Shown here in pieces: positions 39,206 to 49,638 of a DNA stretch of 64,000 bases. The position numbers and the translations under genes were made by a program. Within the stretch, counting starts at the first letter, position 1, and each line of letters opens with the position of its first letter. The notes beneath the pieces were generated by a model. The model was not told the DNA's origin, did not search any database, and saw only the letters and a program-made list of their open reading frames with translations. Origin of the DNA: VAZQ01 sp963817015 (lineage in GTDB: Bacteria; Pseudomonadota; Alphaproteobacteria; Rhizobiales; Xanthobacteraceae); assembly GCA_963817015.1 (NCBI GenBank), contig CAWFMV010000010.1:124001-188000 (forward strand), given 5' to 3'.

Positions 39206-39781
39206 ATGTCCTCGATCGAAACCGGACCGGAGCAACCGGGCGATCTTTTGCTCAGATCGATCCGCCGGCACTGGGTGCTGTTCCTCATTGAAGGTCTCAT
39301 GCTCATCGCATTCGGCGCGATTGCCATCATCGTGCCGGGAGCCGCCGCACTCGCGGTCACCGTCCTGCTCGGCTGGCTGTTTCTGCTGAGCGGAATTCTA
39401 GGCCTCGCGACCACCATCTGGATGCGGCAGCTGCCCGGCTTCTGGTGGTCCCTACTGTCGGCACTGTTGGCGATTGCAACCGGCGCGGCGCTGTTGTGGT
39501 GGCCGTTCGGCGGCGTGCTGTCGCTCACGCTGGGGCTTGCGATCTTCTTTTTGATCGAAGGCGCGGTCTCGATCATGTACGCGCTCGATCACCGGCGCGA
39601 GTTCAGCGGCCGCTGGGGCTGGATGCTGGCGAGCGGCGTCGTCGATATCGTCCTCGCGATGCTCATCCTCGCCGGGTTTCCGGGCACGGCCGCCTGGGCG
39701 ATCGGATTGCTGGTGGGGATCAACATGCTGATGGGCGGCATTGCGCTCGTGGCGATGGCGTTGCACGCCCGCGCGGCCTGA
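39206..39781 (+). CDS. HdeD-family membrane protein
   Basis: 191 residues, intact, with six membrane segments in three similar helix pairs (LFLIEGLMLIAFGAIAIIVP, VTVLLGWLFLLSGILGLATT, LWWPFGGVLSLTLGLAIFFL). The HWVLFLIEG and WWSLLSALLAIATGAALL blocks are typical of HdeD, known in enteric bacteria for acid resistance. Function in this order is not established. Stands alone behind its own ribosome site (GCAGGAG). Confidence 0.8.
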   Translation: MSSIETGPEQPGDLLLRSIRRHWVLFLIEGLMLIAFGAIAIIVPGAAALAVTVLLGWLFLLSGILGLATTIWMRQLPGFWWSLLSALLAIATGAALLWWPFGGVLSLTLGLAIFFLIEGAVSIMYALDHRREFSGRWGWMLASGVVDIVLAMLILAGFPGTAAWAIGLLVGINMLMGGIALVAMALHARAA

Positions 39782-39896
39782 TCACAAGCCCTCTGCCCGG
39801 CTGCCATTCATTTCTGACCTGACGCACTGCGACCGACGGGCGCTTGCGGGCGCGCCCGCTTGCGCCCTATGACATGGTCCGGGAGAGGAAACACCA

Positions 39897-40980
39897 ATGA
39901 CCATAACAATCAGGCCTCATGGCATGCCCAAGGCGCTTGACGTCCCGACGACGACAGCCGCGCTTGTCGCGCTCTTGTCTGTGCCCGTAAGCACACCCGC
40001 CGCCGCGCAGTCGGTCAACCTCGTGGTCGGCTTTTCGCCGGGCGCGGCCTACGACATCTACATGCGCACGCTCGCCCGCCATCTCGGCAAGCATCTGCCC
40101 GGCAATCCGACGGTGGTGCCGCAGAACATGGCGGGCGCCGGCAGCCTGCGCGTCGCGAACTTTCTCTACAACGCCGCGCCGAAGGACGGCTTCACCATCG
40201 GCATGTTCGCGCGCGGGCTCGCGATGCAGCCGCTGCTCGACGACGCAGGGCGTCCAGTACGACGCGCGCAAGTTCAACTGGCTCGGCAGCCTCAGCACCG
40301 ACGTGAGCCTCGTGCTGTCCTGGCACACCAAGCCGTTCAAGACCATCGACGACGTGCGCGCAGCGCGAGATGGTCGTGGCGCGCCACCGGCTCGGGCGCC
40401 GACAGCGTCATCTTTCCCTACATCCTCAACGGCGTGCTCGGGACGAAGTTCCGCGTCGTCACCGGCTATCCGGGCGCCACCGACTTTCTCCTCGCCGATC
40501 GAGCGCGGCGAGACCGACGGAACCGCCGGCGTGTCGTGGGGCACCATCAGCGCCGGCAAGCCGGACTGGATCCGCGAGCACAAGATCAACGTCCTCGTCC
40601 AGCTCGGCACCAAGAAACATCCCGACCTCGGCGCAGCGCCACTGGTGCTGGACTTTGCCAAGACCGACAACGGACCGCGGCGTGCTGGAGCTGATCTTCG
40701 CGCGCCAGGCGATGGCCTATCCGGTCGTGGCGCCGCCGGGCGTTCCGGCCGAGCGCGTGCAGGTGCTGCGGCAGGCGTTCGACGGCGACCGTGAAGGACC
40801 CGGAGTATCTTGCCGATGCGCACAAGCAGACGCTCGACGACGCTCGAGACCGACGCGGTCAGCGGCGACCGACATCGCCGCGCTGATCGAGCCGCGCTCT
40901 ATCAGCGAGCGCCGCCGGAGGTGGTCGCGCGCGCCAAGGCGGCGCTCGAGGACGGCAAGAAGATCACCGTCAGCAAGTGA
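39897..40980 (+). CDS. TTT-like solute receptor
   Basis: About 358 residues with seven or so single-base slips between 40,245 and 40,930. Signal sequence LVALLSVPVSTPAAAQ, then VNLVVGFSPGAAYDIYMRTL, GNPTVVPQNMAGAGSLRVAN, PKDGFTIGMFARG, TGSGADSVIFPYILNG and VVTGYPGATDFLL. It is of the same branch as the receptors at 19,973, 21,413 and 63,672. An alcohol dehydrogenase gene and an ABC permease/ATPase pair follow in the same direction. Confidence 0.8.
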
Positions 40981-41010
40981 CCGCGTGCGACTGCGCAAGG
41001 AGCCACACGG

Positions 41011-42138
41011 GTGTCGACCGTGAACGAGATCGCCGCAGCGGTGTCCTACGACATCCGGCGCACCGAAGTGCGCACGTTCAAGGAGCCGCATCTGCCGCCG
41101 GACGGCGGGCTGCTGCGCGTCGAACTCTGCGGCGTGTGCGGCAGCGACTGGCCGTACTATCTGAAATATCCGAAGGTCACGCGGCGCGCTGATCCTCGGA
41201 CACGAGGCGGTCGGACATGTGGCCAAGCTCGGCGCCGCGGCCGCAGCCCGTTTCGGCGTCAAGGAAGGCGACCGCGTCGCGCTCGAAGAATATCTGCCGT
41301 GCGGCCATTGCCGATATTGCCGCAGCGGCGACTTCCGGCTCTGCGACGAGACCGACACGCTCAACCGCCCGCCCGAGAGCCGACACATCCGCTACGGCTC
41401 GACGCCGATCGCGGTCGCGCCGTCGCTCTGGGGCGGCTACAGCCAGTATCAGTATCTGCATCCCAACGCCGTCTTCCACCGCGTGCCCGAGCATGTGCCG
41501 GCCAAGCTCGCCTCGCTCGCGCTGCCGCTCGGCAACGGCGTCGAATGGACCTATCTGCAGGGCGGCGTGAAGATCGGCGAAGTGGTCGTGATCCAGGGGC
41601 CGGGCCAGCAGGGCCTCGCCTGCACGGTCGCCGCCAAGGAGGCCGGCGCCGGCGCGATCATCGTCAGCGGGCTTGGGCGTCGACGCGCCGCGGCTCGCGC
41701 TCGCCAAAAAGCTCGGCGCAACCCACACCGTCAATGTCGAGGAGCAGGACCTGCGCGACGCCGTGCGCGACATCACCGGCGGCGACATGGCCGACCTGGT
41801 GATCGATTGCGCCTCCGGCGGGCCGGAAACCGTGGTCAGCGCGATCTACGTGGCGCGCAAGAGCGGCCGCATCATCCTCGGCGGACGCAAGTTCAAGACC
41901 GTGCCGGAGTTCAACAGCGATCTCCTGATCACGCGCTTCCTCACCGTCAAGGGCATGCGCGGCCACAGCTATGAGAGCGTCGAGCTGGCGCTCGGGATCA
42001 TCGCCGGCGGCAAGTACGCCGCTCGAGGAGATGTGCACGCACGTGTTCCCGCTCGGCGAGGTCGACCGCGCGCTGCACACGGTCGGCGGCGAAGGCGAGC
42101 CCGGCGCGATCCATGTCGCGGTCGATCCGTGGCGGTGA
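41011..42138 (+). CDS. Zinc-dependent alcohol dehydrogenase (MDR family)
   Basis: About 374 residues, GTG start. Catalytic zinc region LCGVCGSDWPYYL and ILGHEAVGHV; structural zinc site LPCGHCRYCRSGDFRLC (four Cys); Rossmann VVIQGPGQQGLACTVAAKEA; C-terminal GGRKFKTVPEFNSDLLITRF. It should oxidise a primary or secondary alcohol or threonine-like compound with NAD(P). Slips near 41,187, 41,672 and 42,021. In a presumed operon with the receptor and the ABC transporter genes. Confidence 0.85.
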
Positions 42139-42236
42139 GCGCAGCGGCGGATCGCCACAATCGCGGACCAGCGCCGAGTCTGGCCTGCCGGATGCGCGCC
42201 GCTCTATAAGACTTGAGCACTCAGGGAGAACGCGCA

Positions 42237-43079
42237 TGACCGCGCAGGACAGCGCGATCGCCACGCCGGCAAAACCAGCCGCAACCGAGGTCGTCGACAT
42301 CGGCGAGCAGGCGCGGCTCGCGGCGCGCCGGCGCGAGCGCATCATGAGCATCGCCTCGCCGCTCGGCCTGCTGCTGGCCTGGGAGCTCGCCGGCCGGTTC
42401 GGCTTCATCGACGTGCGCTTCTTTCCGGCGCCGAGCACGATCATCGGCGTCATGGTCCGAGATGATCATGAGCGGCGAGCTGATCGAGCACGTGCTGATC
42501 AGCCTGCAGCGCATCGTGCTCGGCTTCCTGCTCGGCGGCATTCCGGCCATCCTCATCGGCATCACCATGGGCATCTCGCGGCCGGTGCGCGCGCTGGTCG
42601 ATCCGCTGATCGTCGCCACCTATCCGATCCCGAAGAGCGCGATCCTGCCGTTCATCCTGCTGATCTTCGGGCTCGGCGAAATGTCGAAGGTCGTGATGGT
42701 GGCGATCGGCGTGTTCTTTCCGATCGCGATCAACGCCACCGCCGGCGTGCTGCAGATCACCCCGATCTATCTCGACGTCGGCAAGAGCTTCAAGGCGAGC
42801 CGCTGGGACACCTTCCGCACCATCGCGCTGCCGGGCGCGCTGCCGTTCATCATGACCGGCATCAAGCTCGGCGCCGGCCTCGCGCTGATCCTGATCGCGG
42901 TCGCCGAGATGGTCGGCGCCAAGAGCGGCTCGGCTACATGATCTGGAGCGCCTGGGAGACCTTCGCGGTCGCCAAGATGTATGTCGGCCTGTTCGTGATC
43001 GCGCTGATCGGCTTCGGCGATCAGCTTCCTGCTGCGCGAGGTCGAGCGTTGGGTCATCCGATGGAAAGCGGACGCATGA
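42237..43079 (+). CDS. ABC transporter permease (SsuC/TauC type)
   Basis: About 280 residues. Membrane blocks LGLLLAWELAGRFGF, IVLGFLLGGIPAILIGITMG, ILPFILLIFGLG and KVVMVAIGVFFPIAINATAG; the coupling loop is VGKSFKASRWDTFRTIALPG. Sulfonate/nitrate/taurine-type permease of the inner membrane. Slips near 42,453 and 43,020 (one base extra) and 42,933 (one base missing). The usual NMT1/SsuA-like binding-protein gene is absent from this locus. Stop overlaps the ATPase start (ATGA). Confidence 0.85.
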
Positions 43080-43871
43080 GCGCGGCTGCCCGATCGCGGC
43101 GCCGCAGCGCCCGGTCAAGATCCGCATCAAGCACCTGATCAAGCGGTTCCGCTCGCTGGTCGCGATCGACGACGTGTCGATCGACATCGAGGAAGGCACG
43201 TTCTTCGCGATCGTCGGCCCGTCCGGCTGCGGCAAGACCACGCTGCTGCGCATCCTCGGCGGGCTCGAGACCGTGACCAGCGGCGAGGTCGAGATCGCCG
43301 ATCCGGCGCCGGGGCGGCCGCAATATTCCATGATCTTCCAGGGCGACTCGATCTTTCCCTGGATGACGGTGTGGGACAACGCGGCCTACGGCCTGCGCAT
43401 GCGCAAGGCGCCGAAGGCCGAGATCGAGGCCGCGGTCGCGCACTGGCTCGACCGCACCGGGCTCACGCGCTATCGCCAAGCTCTATCCGCATCAGCTCTC
43501 CGGCGGCATGCGCCAGCGCGTGTCGATCGCGCGCGCCTTCGCCAACGATCCCGAGGTGCTGCTGATGGACGAGCCGTTCTCCGCGCTCGACGAGCAGAAC
43601 CGCACCATCCTGCAGCAGGAGCTGCTGCGCATCTGGGAGGTCGACAAGAAGACCGTGGTGTTCATCACCCACAGCGTCGACGAGGCGGTGACGCTCGCCG
43701 ACAGGATCATGGTGATGACCGCGAGCCCCGGCCGCGCCAAGACCATCATCGACGTCGACGCTCGAGCGCCCGCGCAACGTGCTCGAACTGCGCAACGACC
43801 CGCGCTACGGCCAGATCGTCTACGGCATCTGGGGCCACCTCAAGGACGAGGTCGAGCGGGCAAGGCTATAG
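43076..43871 (+). CDS. ABC transporter ATPase (SsuB/TauB type)
   Basis: About 263 residues. Walker A IVGPSGCGKTTLLRILGG, Q-loop MIFQGDSIFPWMTVWDN, signature LSGGMRQRVSIARAFANDP, Walker B VLLMDEPFSALDEQNR, H-loop VFITHSVDEAVTLADRIMVM. Starts at the ATG overlapping the permease stop; an early slip moves PIAAPQRPVKIRIKHLIKRF into the next frame. Further slips near 43,477 and 43,760. Confidence 0.87.
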
Positions 43872-43872
43872 A

Positions 43873-43945
43873 GCATGATCCCGAAAGGGCCTGCCCGGGC
43901 AGGATGGGGTGGACACCGATTTTTCCGAAAAGATCATGCTCGAAC
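43873..43945. repeat. REP-like palindrome
   Basis: GAGCATGATCCCGAAAGGG is mirrored by CCGAAAAGATCATGCTC around a GC-rich centre, right after the ABC ATPase stop. The rest of the 345-bp gap to 44,215 holds no gene that I can support. Confidence 0.6.
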
Positions 43946-44215
43946 AAAACGTTAGACTCTGGTCCGACCAATCCAGTCGGATCAAAGTCGAGCCCCGGCC
44001 CCTCGCGCTCCGCAGCAGACCTGCTCACTCGAAAATGCCGGCCCTGGGCAATTTACAATCATCTCTGTGAATGGCTTATTTATTAGGCTTAACTCTCGTC
44101 GCCGGGGCCGAGAGGACCTGTTATTCTTTTGGTTGACTCGTCGTGGCCAAGGACTGGCTGCGTAGAGTCCCCGTTGGCGAACATAGCTGGCGGCGCCGAT
44201 CGAGGAGGAGCATTC

Positions 44216-45250
44216 ATGCGCAACGTTGCGTTGGCTGAATTTGCGTCCAGTCCCCCGATTACTCAAGTCGCTGCTCGCGGCTGTGTTCGCCGCTTCGCTC
44301 TTGAGCATCCCCGCCCCGGCCGAAACCGCCTCGCTCGAGGAGCTGATCTCGGCGGTGGTCAAGATCAAGACCCACATCAATCCCGAGGGTCGCACGGTGC
44401 AGGGTCTCGGGCGCGATCGCGAGGGCACCGGTATCCTGATCGACTCCGACGGGCTCGTGCTGACGATCGGCTATCTCATGGTCGAGGCCTATGCGGCCGA
44501 GGTCATCACCAACGACGGCCGCACCGTCCCGGCCAGCGTCGTCGGCTACGATCACGAGACCGGCTTTGGCCTGCTGCGCACGATCGAGCCACTCAAGATC
44601 AAGCCGTTCACGTTCGGCAAGATCCGCCGACGTCAAGGAGAAGGACGTCGTCGTGGTCGCGAGCGGCGGCGGCGCCGAGCATGGTCGGCGCCGGCAGCTC
44701 GTCGTCAGCAAGCGTGAGTTCGTCGGCAACTGGGAATACATGCTCGACGAGGCGATCTTCACCTCGCCGCCACATCCGTCCTGGAGCGGCGCCGCATTGA
44801 TCAGCCGCGAGGGCAAGCTCGTCGGCGTCGGCTCGCTGATCGTCGGCGACGCCACCGGCAACAAGGAAAACAACCCCGGCAATATGTTCGTGCCGATCGA
44901 CCGGCTGCCGCCGATCCTCGGCGATCTCATGACCGAGCGGGCGGCCATCGCGGGACCGGGCCGGCCATGGCTCGGCATGAACGCCGACGAGACGCGCGGC
45001 CGGCTGATGGTTGGACGGGTGACGCCCGGCGGACCGGCCGATAAGGCCGGCATCAAGCGCGGCGACGTGATCGTCAGCGTCAACGGCGAGAGCCACCACG
45101 ACCCTTGCCCGATTTCTATCGCAAGGTCTGGTCGAAAGGCGACGCTGGCGCGGTGATTGGGCTCGACGTCTGCAGAACAACGCGATGCAGCACGTCGACA
45201 TCAAGTCGATCAACCGCCTCGACCATCTCAAGCTCAAGTCGACGTTCTGA
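44216..45250 (+). CDS. HtrA-like (S1C) periplasmic protein with PDZ, catalytic residues changed
   Basis: About 340 residues: signal peptide (LLAAVFAASLLSIPAPA), trypsin-like domain and a C-terminal PDZ domain (GMNADETRGRLMVGRVTPGG, then KRGDVIVSVNGES). The HtrA His block (T-N-x-H-V) reads VLTIGYLMVEA, so the histidine is absent; the Asp block (Y-D-x-x-T-D-L-A) reads YDHETGFGLL, so the Asp is absent; the Ser block keeps S-G as PSWSGAALI. It may act as a chaperone or scaffold instead of a protease. Start: ATG 44,216 with a slip, or TTG 44,226. Other slips near 44,628, 45,103 and 45,170. Confidence 0.7.
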
Positions 45251-45258
45251 GGCATGAT

Positions 45259-45298
45259 ATTCTGAAACCAAGCATTCTGAAGCCGAGTGTTCTAAAGC
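45259..45298. repeat. Three degenerate 15-bp tandem repeats
   Basis: ATTCTGAAACCAAGC, ATTCTGAAGCCGAGT and GTTCTAAAGC stand head to tail immediately after the HtrA-like gene. The unit length equals that of the repeat at 7,051-7,095, though the sequence differs. Confidence 0.5.
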
Positions 45299-45337
45299 TT
45301 GACGTGTGTATCCTCATGTAAAGTGATGGAGTGTCCG

Positions 45338-45938
45338 ATGACTCGCAGCGTGCTACTCGCGAGCGTGTTTGTGCTTGCCTGCCTTGGAGAGACCAGTCCT
45401 GCAGCCGCAGCCAATGTGGCGGTGCTCATGCCCGGATCGAGTGGCATTGCTCCGGGCGATTTCCTGGTGCGGAACGAAGGCCGGTTCCGCGGCGCGGGCA
45501 TCCGCACCATCATGACAACATCGCCTTCGAGCGCGGCCGAGGCTGTGGCGGCGGAAATCGCGCAAGGCCGCAAGATCGTCATGGTCGGGCATGAGCAAGG
45601 GGACTGTCGACGTCGCTTCGGCACTTGCGTCAGGCGCGCGGCCAAGCGGCGTGGTCTTCGTCTCCGGCATCCATTCTCGCGTCATGGCCGCACTGGGCTC
45701 GCCGGGCGCGCTGCCCGCAACCCTGGTTGTCCATCACAGCCAGGATGCTTGCCGGTTCACGTCGCCAGCTGACGCATCGCGCTTCGTCGCCTGGACCGGC
45801 GGCAAGGCCCGGATCCAATGGATCAACACCACCGGCCAGCCGAGCAACAACCCCTGCAACGCACAGGGGGCCCATGGCTTCTTCAAGCAGGACGGGCCTG
45901 CCGTCTCCGCCATCATCTCCTTCGTCAAGTCGCACTGA
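45338..45938 (+). CDS. Small exported alpha/beta hydrolase-like protein
   Basis: About 199 residues. Signal peptide MTRSVLLASVFVLACLGETS; then NVAVLMPGSSGIAPGDFLVR. After one extra G near 45,588 the sequence continues VGMSKGTVDVASALASG, in which G-M-S-K-G is a G-x-S-x-G nucleophile elbow; a late AHGFF gives a possible catalytic His and VVHHSQDAC a further polar block. Compact periplasmic esterase-like protein; substrate unknown. Confidence 0.6.
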
Positions 45939-46068
45939 CGCCCGCGCGTCGTTAACGCAACTCGACTTTTCCGGTCGCTGATCCGCCGCACACTTCGGGG
46001 CTTGCCGCGCCTGCCCGGGCGCGCAAAACTTGTTGCCTGTCACGAAAACCCCCGGAAGGCGAGACACA

Positions 46069-47778
46069 ATGGCACGACAGAGCTTGAACCGCAGACGCTT
46101 CATGGGCCTCTCGGGCGCCGGTATTGCCGGTCTCATGTCCGGAAGCCAGGCGCTGGCGCAGATCAGCTCACAAGAGCCCGATCTCATCCTGATCAACGGC
46201 AAGGTCTATACGGTCGATCCGTTGGAGCCGCGGGCGGAGGCCTTCGCGGTCAAGGGCGGCCGGTTCGTGGCCATCGGCAAGACCGAAGACATCAAGTCGC
46301 TGGCCGGCCGGCGCACCCAGGTCCTCGACGCCAAGCAGATGACGGTCGTGCCGGGGTGCATCGACGCCCACAATCATGCGCCCGGCGCGATCCTGTTGTA
46401 CGACGTCATTGTCGGCAATCCGTACCAGGTCGAGTTCGTGACGATCGCCAGCATCGTCGACAAGCTCAAGGAACGCGCGCGCACGACGCCGCCGGGCTTC
46501 TGGGTCGAAGGCTTCTTCTTCGACGACACCAAGGTGCAGGACAAGCGCGCGCTTTCGGTTCACGACCTCGATCAGGTGTCGCGCGAGCATCCGGTCTCCG
46601 TCCGTCACCGCGGCGGCCACACCACTTATTACAACAGCAAGGCGTTCGAGCTCGCGGGCGTGACCAAGAGCACGCCCAACTCGGCCGCCGGCACCTTCGA
46701 TCGCGACCCCAATGGCGAGCTCAACGGCCGCGTGACCGACCGTGCCCGCAATGTGTTCCTCAATGTCGGCAAGCGGGCGACCTTCACGCCCGAGCAGACG
46801 CTCATTCGCAACCGCGATGCGCTTGCGTTCATCTCCAAGCAGTTCGTCCGCTACGGCCTCACCAGCGTGCACCACCAGGGCGGCGATCTGTTCGCCCTGC
46901 AGCAGGTCCGTGCACGCGGCGATCTTCTGCATCGCGTGAGCTACGAGGCGCATGACGACATGCTGGAGGCGATGATCGCCAAGGGCATCGCGACCGGTTT
47001 CGGCGACGAGTGGATCAAGTTCGGCGCCACCGCCGAGCACACCTGCGACGGATCGTTCTCCGAGCGCACCATGGCGCTCAGCGTGCCCTATCCCGGCGTC
47101 GAGCCGCCCTATCAGGGCAACGTCACCACCACGCAGGACGATCTCAACGCCTGGGTCGAGCGCATGCACCGCGCCGGCATCCAGGTCAACTGCCACGCCA
47201 ATGGCGACGTCACCATCGACATGGTGCTGACCGCGTTCGAGCGCGCGCAGCGGCTCTTCCCGCGTCCGAACTTCCGCCCCAAGATCACGCACTGCACGCT
47301 GATCAACGAGGACCTGCTGCGGCGGATCAAGGCCATCGGCGCCGTGCCGGCGCCGTTCACCTCCTACGGCTACTACAACTCGGACAAGTTCCGTTTCTAC
47401 GGCGAGGCGCTGATGCAGCGCTGCATGGCCTATCGCTCGTTCGCCGACGCCGGCATTCCGGCGGCAGCCGGCTCGGACTTCAGCCCCGGCCCGTTCGCGC
47501 CGATGATGGGCATGCAGGGCATGGTGACGCGCAAGGGCTGGAACGGCGAGACCTGGGGTGCCAACCAGCGCATCAGCGTCGACGAGGCGCTGCGCGTGCT
47601 CACCATCAACGGCGCCTACGCCTCGCACGAGGAGGCGATCAAGGGCTCGATCTCGCCCGGCAAGCTCGCCGACTTCGTGGTGCTCGCCGACGATCCGCAC
47701 ACGGTCGATCCGGACAAGATCAAGGACATCGAGATCGTGCGCACGGTGACAGGCGGCAACACGGTGTATCAGGCGTAA
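46069..47778 (+). CDS. Tat-exported amidohydrolase, YtcJ-like
   Basis: 569 residues, intact. Twin-arginine signal NRRRFMGLSGAGIAGLMSGS. Amidohydrolase superfamily: N-terminal LILINGKVYTVDPLEPRAEA, metal site VVPGCIDAHNHAPGAILL (H-x-H after Asp), later NCHANGDVTIDMVL, KITHCTLINED and the late Asp in AAAGSDFSPGPFAP; C-terminal SISPGKLADFVVLADDPHTV. These hydrolyse amides, esters or cyclic ureides. The export signal makes it unusual among cytoplasmic YtcJ relatives. It opens the catabolic island. Confidence 0.85.
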   Translation: MARQSLNRRRFMGLSGAGIAGLMSGSQALAQISSQEPDLILINGKVYTVDPLEPRAEAFAVKGGRFVAIGKTEDIKSLAGRRTQVLDAKQMTVVPGCIDAHNHAPGAILLYDVIVGNPYQVEFVTIASIVDKLKERARTTPPGFWVEGFFFDDTKVQDKRALSVHDLDQVSREHPVSVRHRGGHTTYYNSKAFELAGVTKSTPNSAAGTFDRDPNGELNGRVTDRARNVFLNVGKRATFTPEQTLIRNRDALAFISKQFVRYGLTSVHHQGGDLFALQQVRARGDLLHRVSYEAHDDMLEAMIAKGIATGFGDEWIKFGATAEHTCDGSFSERTMALSVPYPGVEPPYQGNVTTTQDDLNAWVERMHRAGIQVNCHANGDVTIDMVLTAFERAQRLFPRPNFRPKITHCTLINEDLLRRIKAIGAVPAPFTSYGYYNSDKFRFYGEALMQRCMAYRSFADAGIPAAAGSDFSPGPFAPMMGMQGMVTRKGWNGETWGANQRISVDEALRVLTINGAYASHEEAIKGSISPGKLADFVVLADDPHTVDPDKIKDIEIVRTVTGGNTVYQA

Positions 47779-47895
47779 CGGCGAGCGGGGCTTGCCGTCG
47801 CGAAGGCGACTGGGCTAGGGACGGCCCACTTCCATCTATGGGCCGGCCGGCCCGGCCAACAACGCCTTCATACTCAACGCCTGGAGAATGCAAGC

Positions 47896-48435
47896 ATGCC
47901 GCTCAGCGAGGACATCCGCCGCGTCGTCACCACGGTCGACAAGGACGGCAAGGCCGTGGTGCTGTTCGACGGCGCCAATCCGCACAAGGTCGTGCGGCCC
48001 GAACCGCAGCGTGACCTCGCGGCTCGTCTGGGTCACCGACCAGACGCCGGCCGACATCTCCGGCACCGCAGGACCGCGCGGCGATCAACGATCGGCATCG
48101 CCCCGCCCGCCGACGGCTCGGTGTTTCGCATCATCGACATCCCGCCGACCCCGCCCGAGATCGAGACGCTCGAGAAGGACTACCTGCACAAGCAGATCGG
48201 CGACCACGCGCCCAAGAAGGGCCTGCCGCCGCGCCATCCGCTGATGCACCGCACGCTCACCATCGACTACGCCATCATCATGCAGGGCGAGATCGACATG
48301 CTGCTCGACGACAGCGAGGTCCATCTCAAGGCCGGCGACGTGCTGATCCAGCAGGGCACCAACCATGCCTGGGTCAACCGCGGAACCGAGCCCTGCCGGA
48401 TCGCATTCGTCCTGATCGACTCGAAGGAGCCGTGA
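47896..48435 (+). CDS. Cupin-domain protein (cupin 1)
   Basis: About 179 residues. N-terminal RRVVTTVDKDGKAVVLFDGA, a middle part in a neighbouring frame (TSRLVWVTDQTPADISGTAD), then the cupin barrel LTIDYAIIMQGEIDMLLDDS, VHLKAGDVLIQQGTNHAWVN. The Y-A-I-I-M-Q-G and G-T-N-H-A-W motifs match cupins found near aromatic catabolic genes. The metal-binding set is reduced: one clear His (TNHAW). Slips near 48,009 and 48,073-48,090. Confidence 0.78.
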   Translation: MPLSEDIRRVVTTVDKDGKAVVLFDGANPHKVVRPEPQRDLAARLGHRPDAGRHLRHRRTARRSTIGIAPPADGSVFRIIDIPPTPPEIETLEKDYLHKQIGDHAPKKGLPPRHPLMHRTLTIDYAIIMQGEIDMLLDDSEVHLKAGDVLIQQGTNHAWVNRGTEPCRIAFVLIDSKEP

Positions 48436-48535
48436 AGCAGCGCGGACTGACCGTGCCCGGCGTGCGGCGCGCTTGCAAGGCCGGCGCGAAGTCCTTACGT
48501 TCGCGACAATCCGTCACATCCGTCGAGGAACCCCG

Positions 48536-49638
48536 ATGACGAGCCGGATCGGCCTGCACAAGCCATTGCAATTGCTGGCGATTTTGTGCCGTTCTGGCGA
48601 TCACCGGCCCGCGCCGCCTACGGCGCAGGCCGACATCGCCACCTACCAGGGCGCCGACCGCACCCAGAAGATTGCTCGAGGGCGCCAAGAAGGAAGGCAC
48701 GCTCACGATCTATTCGTCGGCCACCGTCGAGGACATGACGGCGCTGACCACGGCCTTCCAGAAGAAATACGGCGTCAAGACCCAGGTCTGGCGCGCCAGC
48801 TCCGAGAACATCATCCAGCGCGCCGCGACCGAGGCGCGCGGCAACCGCTTCGACGTCGACGTGTTCGAGACCGACGGCGTCGCGATGGAGGCGATCCACC
48901 GCGAGAAGCTCCTGCAGGAGGTGCAAGCTCGCCGCTGCTCGCCGACCTGATGCCGGCAGGCGATCCGCCCGCACAGGGAATGGATCGGCGACCGCGTGCA
49001 GATCTTCACCGCCGCCTACAACACCCGCGCCGATCAAGAAGGACGACCTGCCGAAGAGCTACGACGATCTCACCAATCCGAAGTGGAAGGGCAAGCTCGG
49101 CATCGAGGCCGCCGACCACGACTGGTTCTCGGCCGTCGTCGGCGAGCTCGGCGAGGAGAAGGGCGTCAAGCTGTTCCGCGAGATCGTGACCAAGAACGGC
49201 CTCTCGGTGCGCAAGGGCCACACGCTGCTCGCCAATCTGGTGGTCACCGGCGAGGTGCCGCTCGCGCTGACCACCTATCTCTACAAGGTGCTGCAGCTCA
49301 AGAACGACGGCGCGCCGATCGACTGCGTCGTGCTGCCGCCCGAGGTCGCGCGCGCCGCAAGGCACCGGCATGGCGCGCAAGGCGCCGCATCCGAACGCCG
49401 CCGTGCTGTTCATGGATTTCCTGCTGTCGGACGGACAGGCGATCCTGGCCAAGCGCGATTTCATTCCGACCAACGTCAAGGTCAAGCCGCTGCCGGAGGG
49501 CATGACGCTCAAATTCGTCGATCCGGCGCAAGCTGCTCGACGAGAACGACAAGTGGGAAAAGCTCTACAAGGACATCATCAGGCAGCCAGGCGCGCTGCA
49601 TACGGAACAGCGCATACAAAAGGAGACACCATGGGTGA
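48536..49638 (+). CDS. Lone Fe3+-type ABC substrate-binding protein
   Basis: About 350 residues of the FbpA/PotD-like class: ADIATYQGADRTQKI, LEGAKKEGTLTIYSSATVED, QKKYGVKTQVWRASSENIIQ, VDVFETDGVAMEAIHREKLL, then TNPKWKGKLGIEAADHDW and VLFMDFLLSDGQAILAKRDF. Extra bases at 48,674, 48,924, 48,928, about 48,960, about 49,030, about 49,359 and 49,529 break the frame. No permease or ATPase follows; the stop probably overlaps the next cupin start. The true ligand is probably organic. Confidence 0.78.

Noticed and set aside
46168..47700. Long open frame (about 510 codons) on the minus strand opposite the amidohydrolase gene
   Set aside because: Its translation is Arg/His/Ala-rich with no motif, and the plus-strand frame has a signal peptide and a complete amidohydrolase metal site. 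It is a by-product of GC-rich codon use.
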